The translations under genes and the position numbers were made by a program. The notes beneath the pieces are model-generated. The model was not told the DNA's origin. It worked only from the letters and a program-made list of their open reading frames with translations, and made no database searches. A DNA stretch of 64,000 nt, from assembly GCF_004965515.1 (NCBI RefSeq), contig NZ_SSHH01000001.1, forward strand, positions 561,280-625,279, read 5' to 3'. This document shows positions 63,942-64,000 of the stretch, in pieces (the stretch's first letter is position 1; each line of letters opens with the position of its first letter). Source of the DNA: Alteraurantiacibacter aquimixticola. GTDB lineage: Bacteria > Pseudomonadota > Alphaproteobacteria > Sphingomonadales > Sphingomonadaceae.

Positions 63942-64000
63942 GGAAAGTTTTGGGAGAGGATGCCTGAAAGGCCCGTTCCTTATGCGGATGGCTCCCGATT

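Noticed and set aside
63980-64000. C-terminal end of a minus-strand gene at the right edge
   Set aside because: Only six codons before a TAA are visible. The adjacent terminator makes a gene plausible, but the product cannot be supported.

Overview
The window is a gene-dense, GC-rich stretch of alphaproteobacterial chromosome. Several things point to the Sphingomonadales, most likely an Erythrobacteraceae member (Erythrobacter, Altererythrobacter or Qipengyuania type). These are the order argS-SPOR-nagZ-scpA-scpB-tatABC, the compact mraZ-to-ftsZ division and cell-wall cluster with a long-linker FtsZ, a TamA/TamB pair with an acidic TamA leader, a type I glutamine synthetase paired with PII, and many GTG starts in GTGA/ATGA overlaps. 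The placement is inferred from family resemblance and gene order, not from a database search. No insertion sequence, integrase, CRISPR array or rRNA is visible.

Layout. 1-5.5 kb: end of argS, a SPOR-domain protein, NagZ, the condensin partners ScpA and ScpB, and the Tat translocase TatABC. 5.5-9.5 kb: an exported amidohydrolase and a beta-hydroxyacid dehydrogenase on the minus strand, diverging from threonine ammonia-lyase. 9.6-16.8 kb: aminoacyl-tRNA-protein transferase, then TamA and TamB. 16.8-22.6 kb: a GH24 lysozyme, an AMP-forming ligase, glnB-glnA, and the M17 aminopeptidase/SH3/argC operon. 24-31.3 kb: a lipoprotein, methionine aminopeptidase, an NTF2-like protein, a lipoprotein cytochrome c, CcmA and CcmB, PhhB, an S9 peptidase and an AlkA-type glycosylase. 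31.4-34 kb: ferredoxin, cysteine synthase and two envelope proteins of unknown function.

34.2-53.2 kb is the complete dcw cluster: mraZ, rsmH, ftsL, ftsI, murE, murF, mraY, murD, ftsW, murG, murC, murB, ddl, ftsQ, ftsA, ftsZ. It makes the lipid-linked peptidoglycan precursor and builds the divisome. Nearly every junction is a 1-4 base start/stop overlap; the only real gap is before ftsZ. Five GGG triplets spaced exactly 10 bp upstream of mraZ look like an MraZ operator array.

53.2-64 kb: a TPR-SPOR protein, YbjN, ProC, a BI-1/YbhL membrane protein, a polyproline lipoprotein, tRNA-Ala(CGC), ObgE, ProB, an SDR, a Tat-exported protein of eight DSD repeats, and a JmjC-like cupin.

The less ordinary content is in repeats and leaders. 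There are two dispersed palindromic repeat families. One copy is inserted in frame into the signal-peptide coding region of the amidohydrolase. Strong hairpins precede the Tat-exported repeat protein, the YbhL protein and obgE. No clearly new multi-gene system was found; the best candidates for novelty are the translated palindromic repeat and the DSD-repeat protein with its structured leader.
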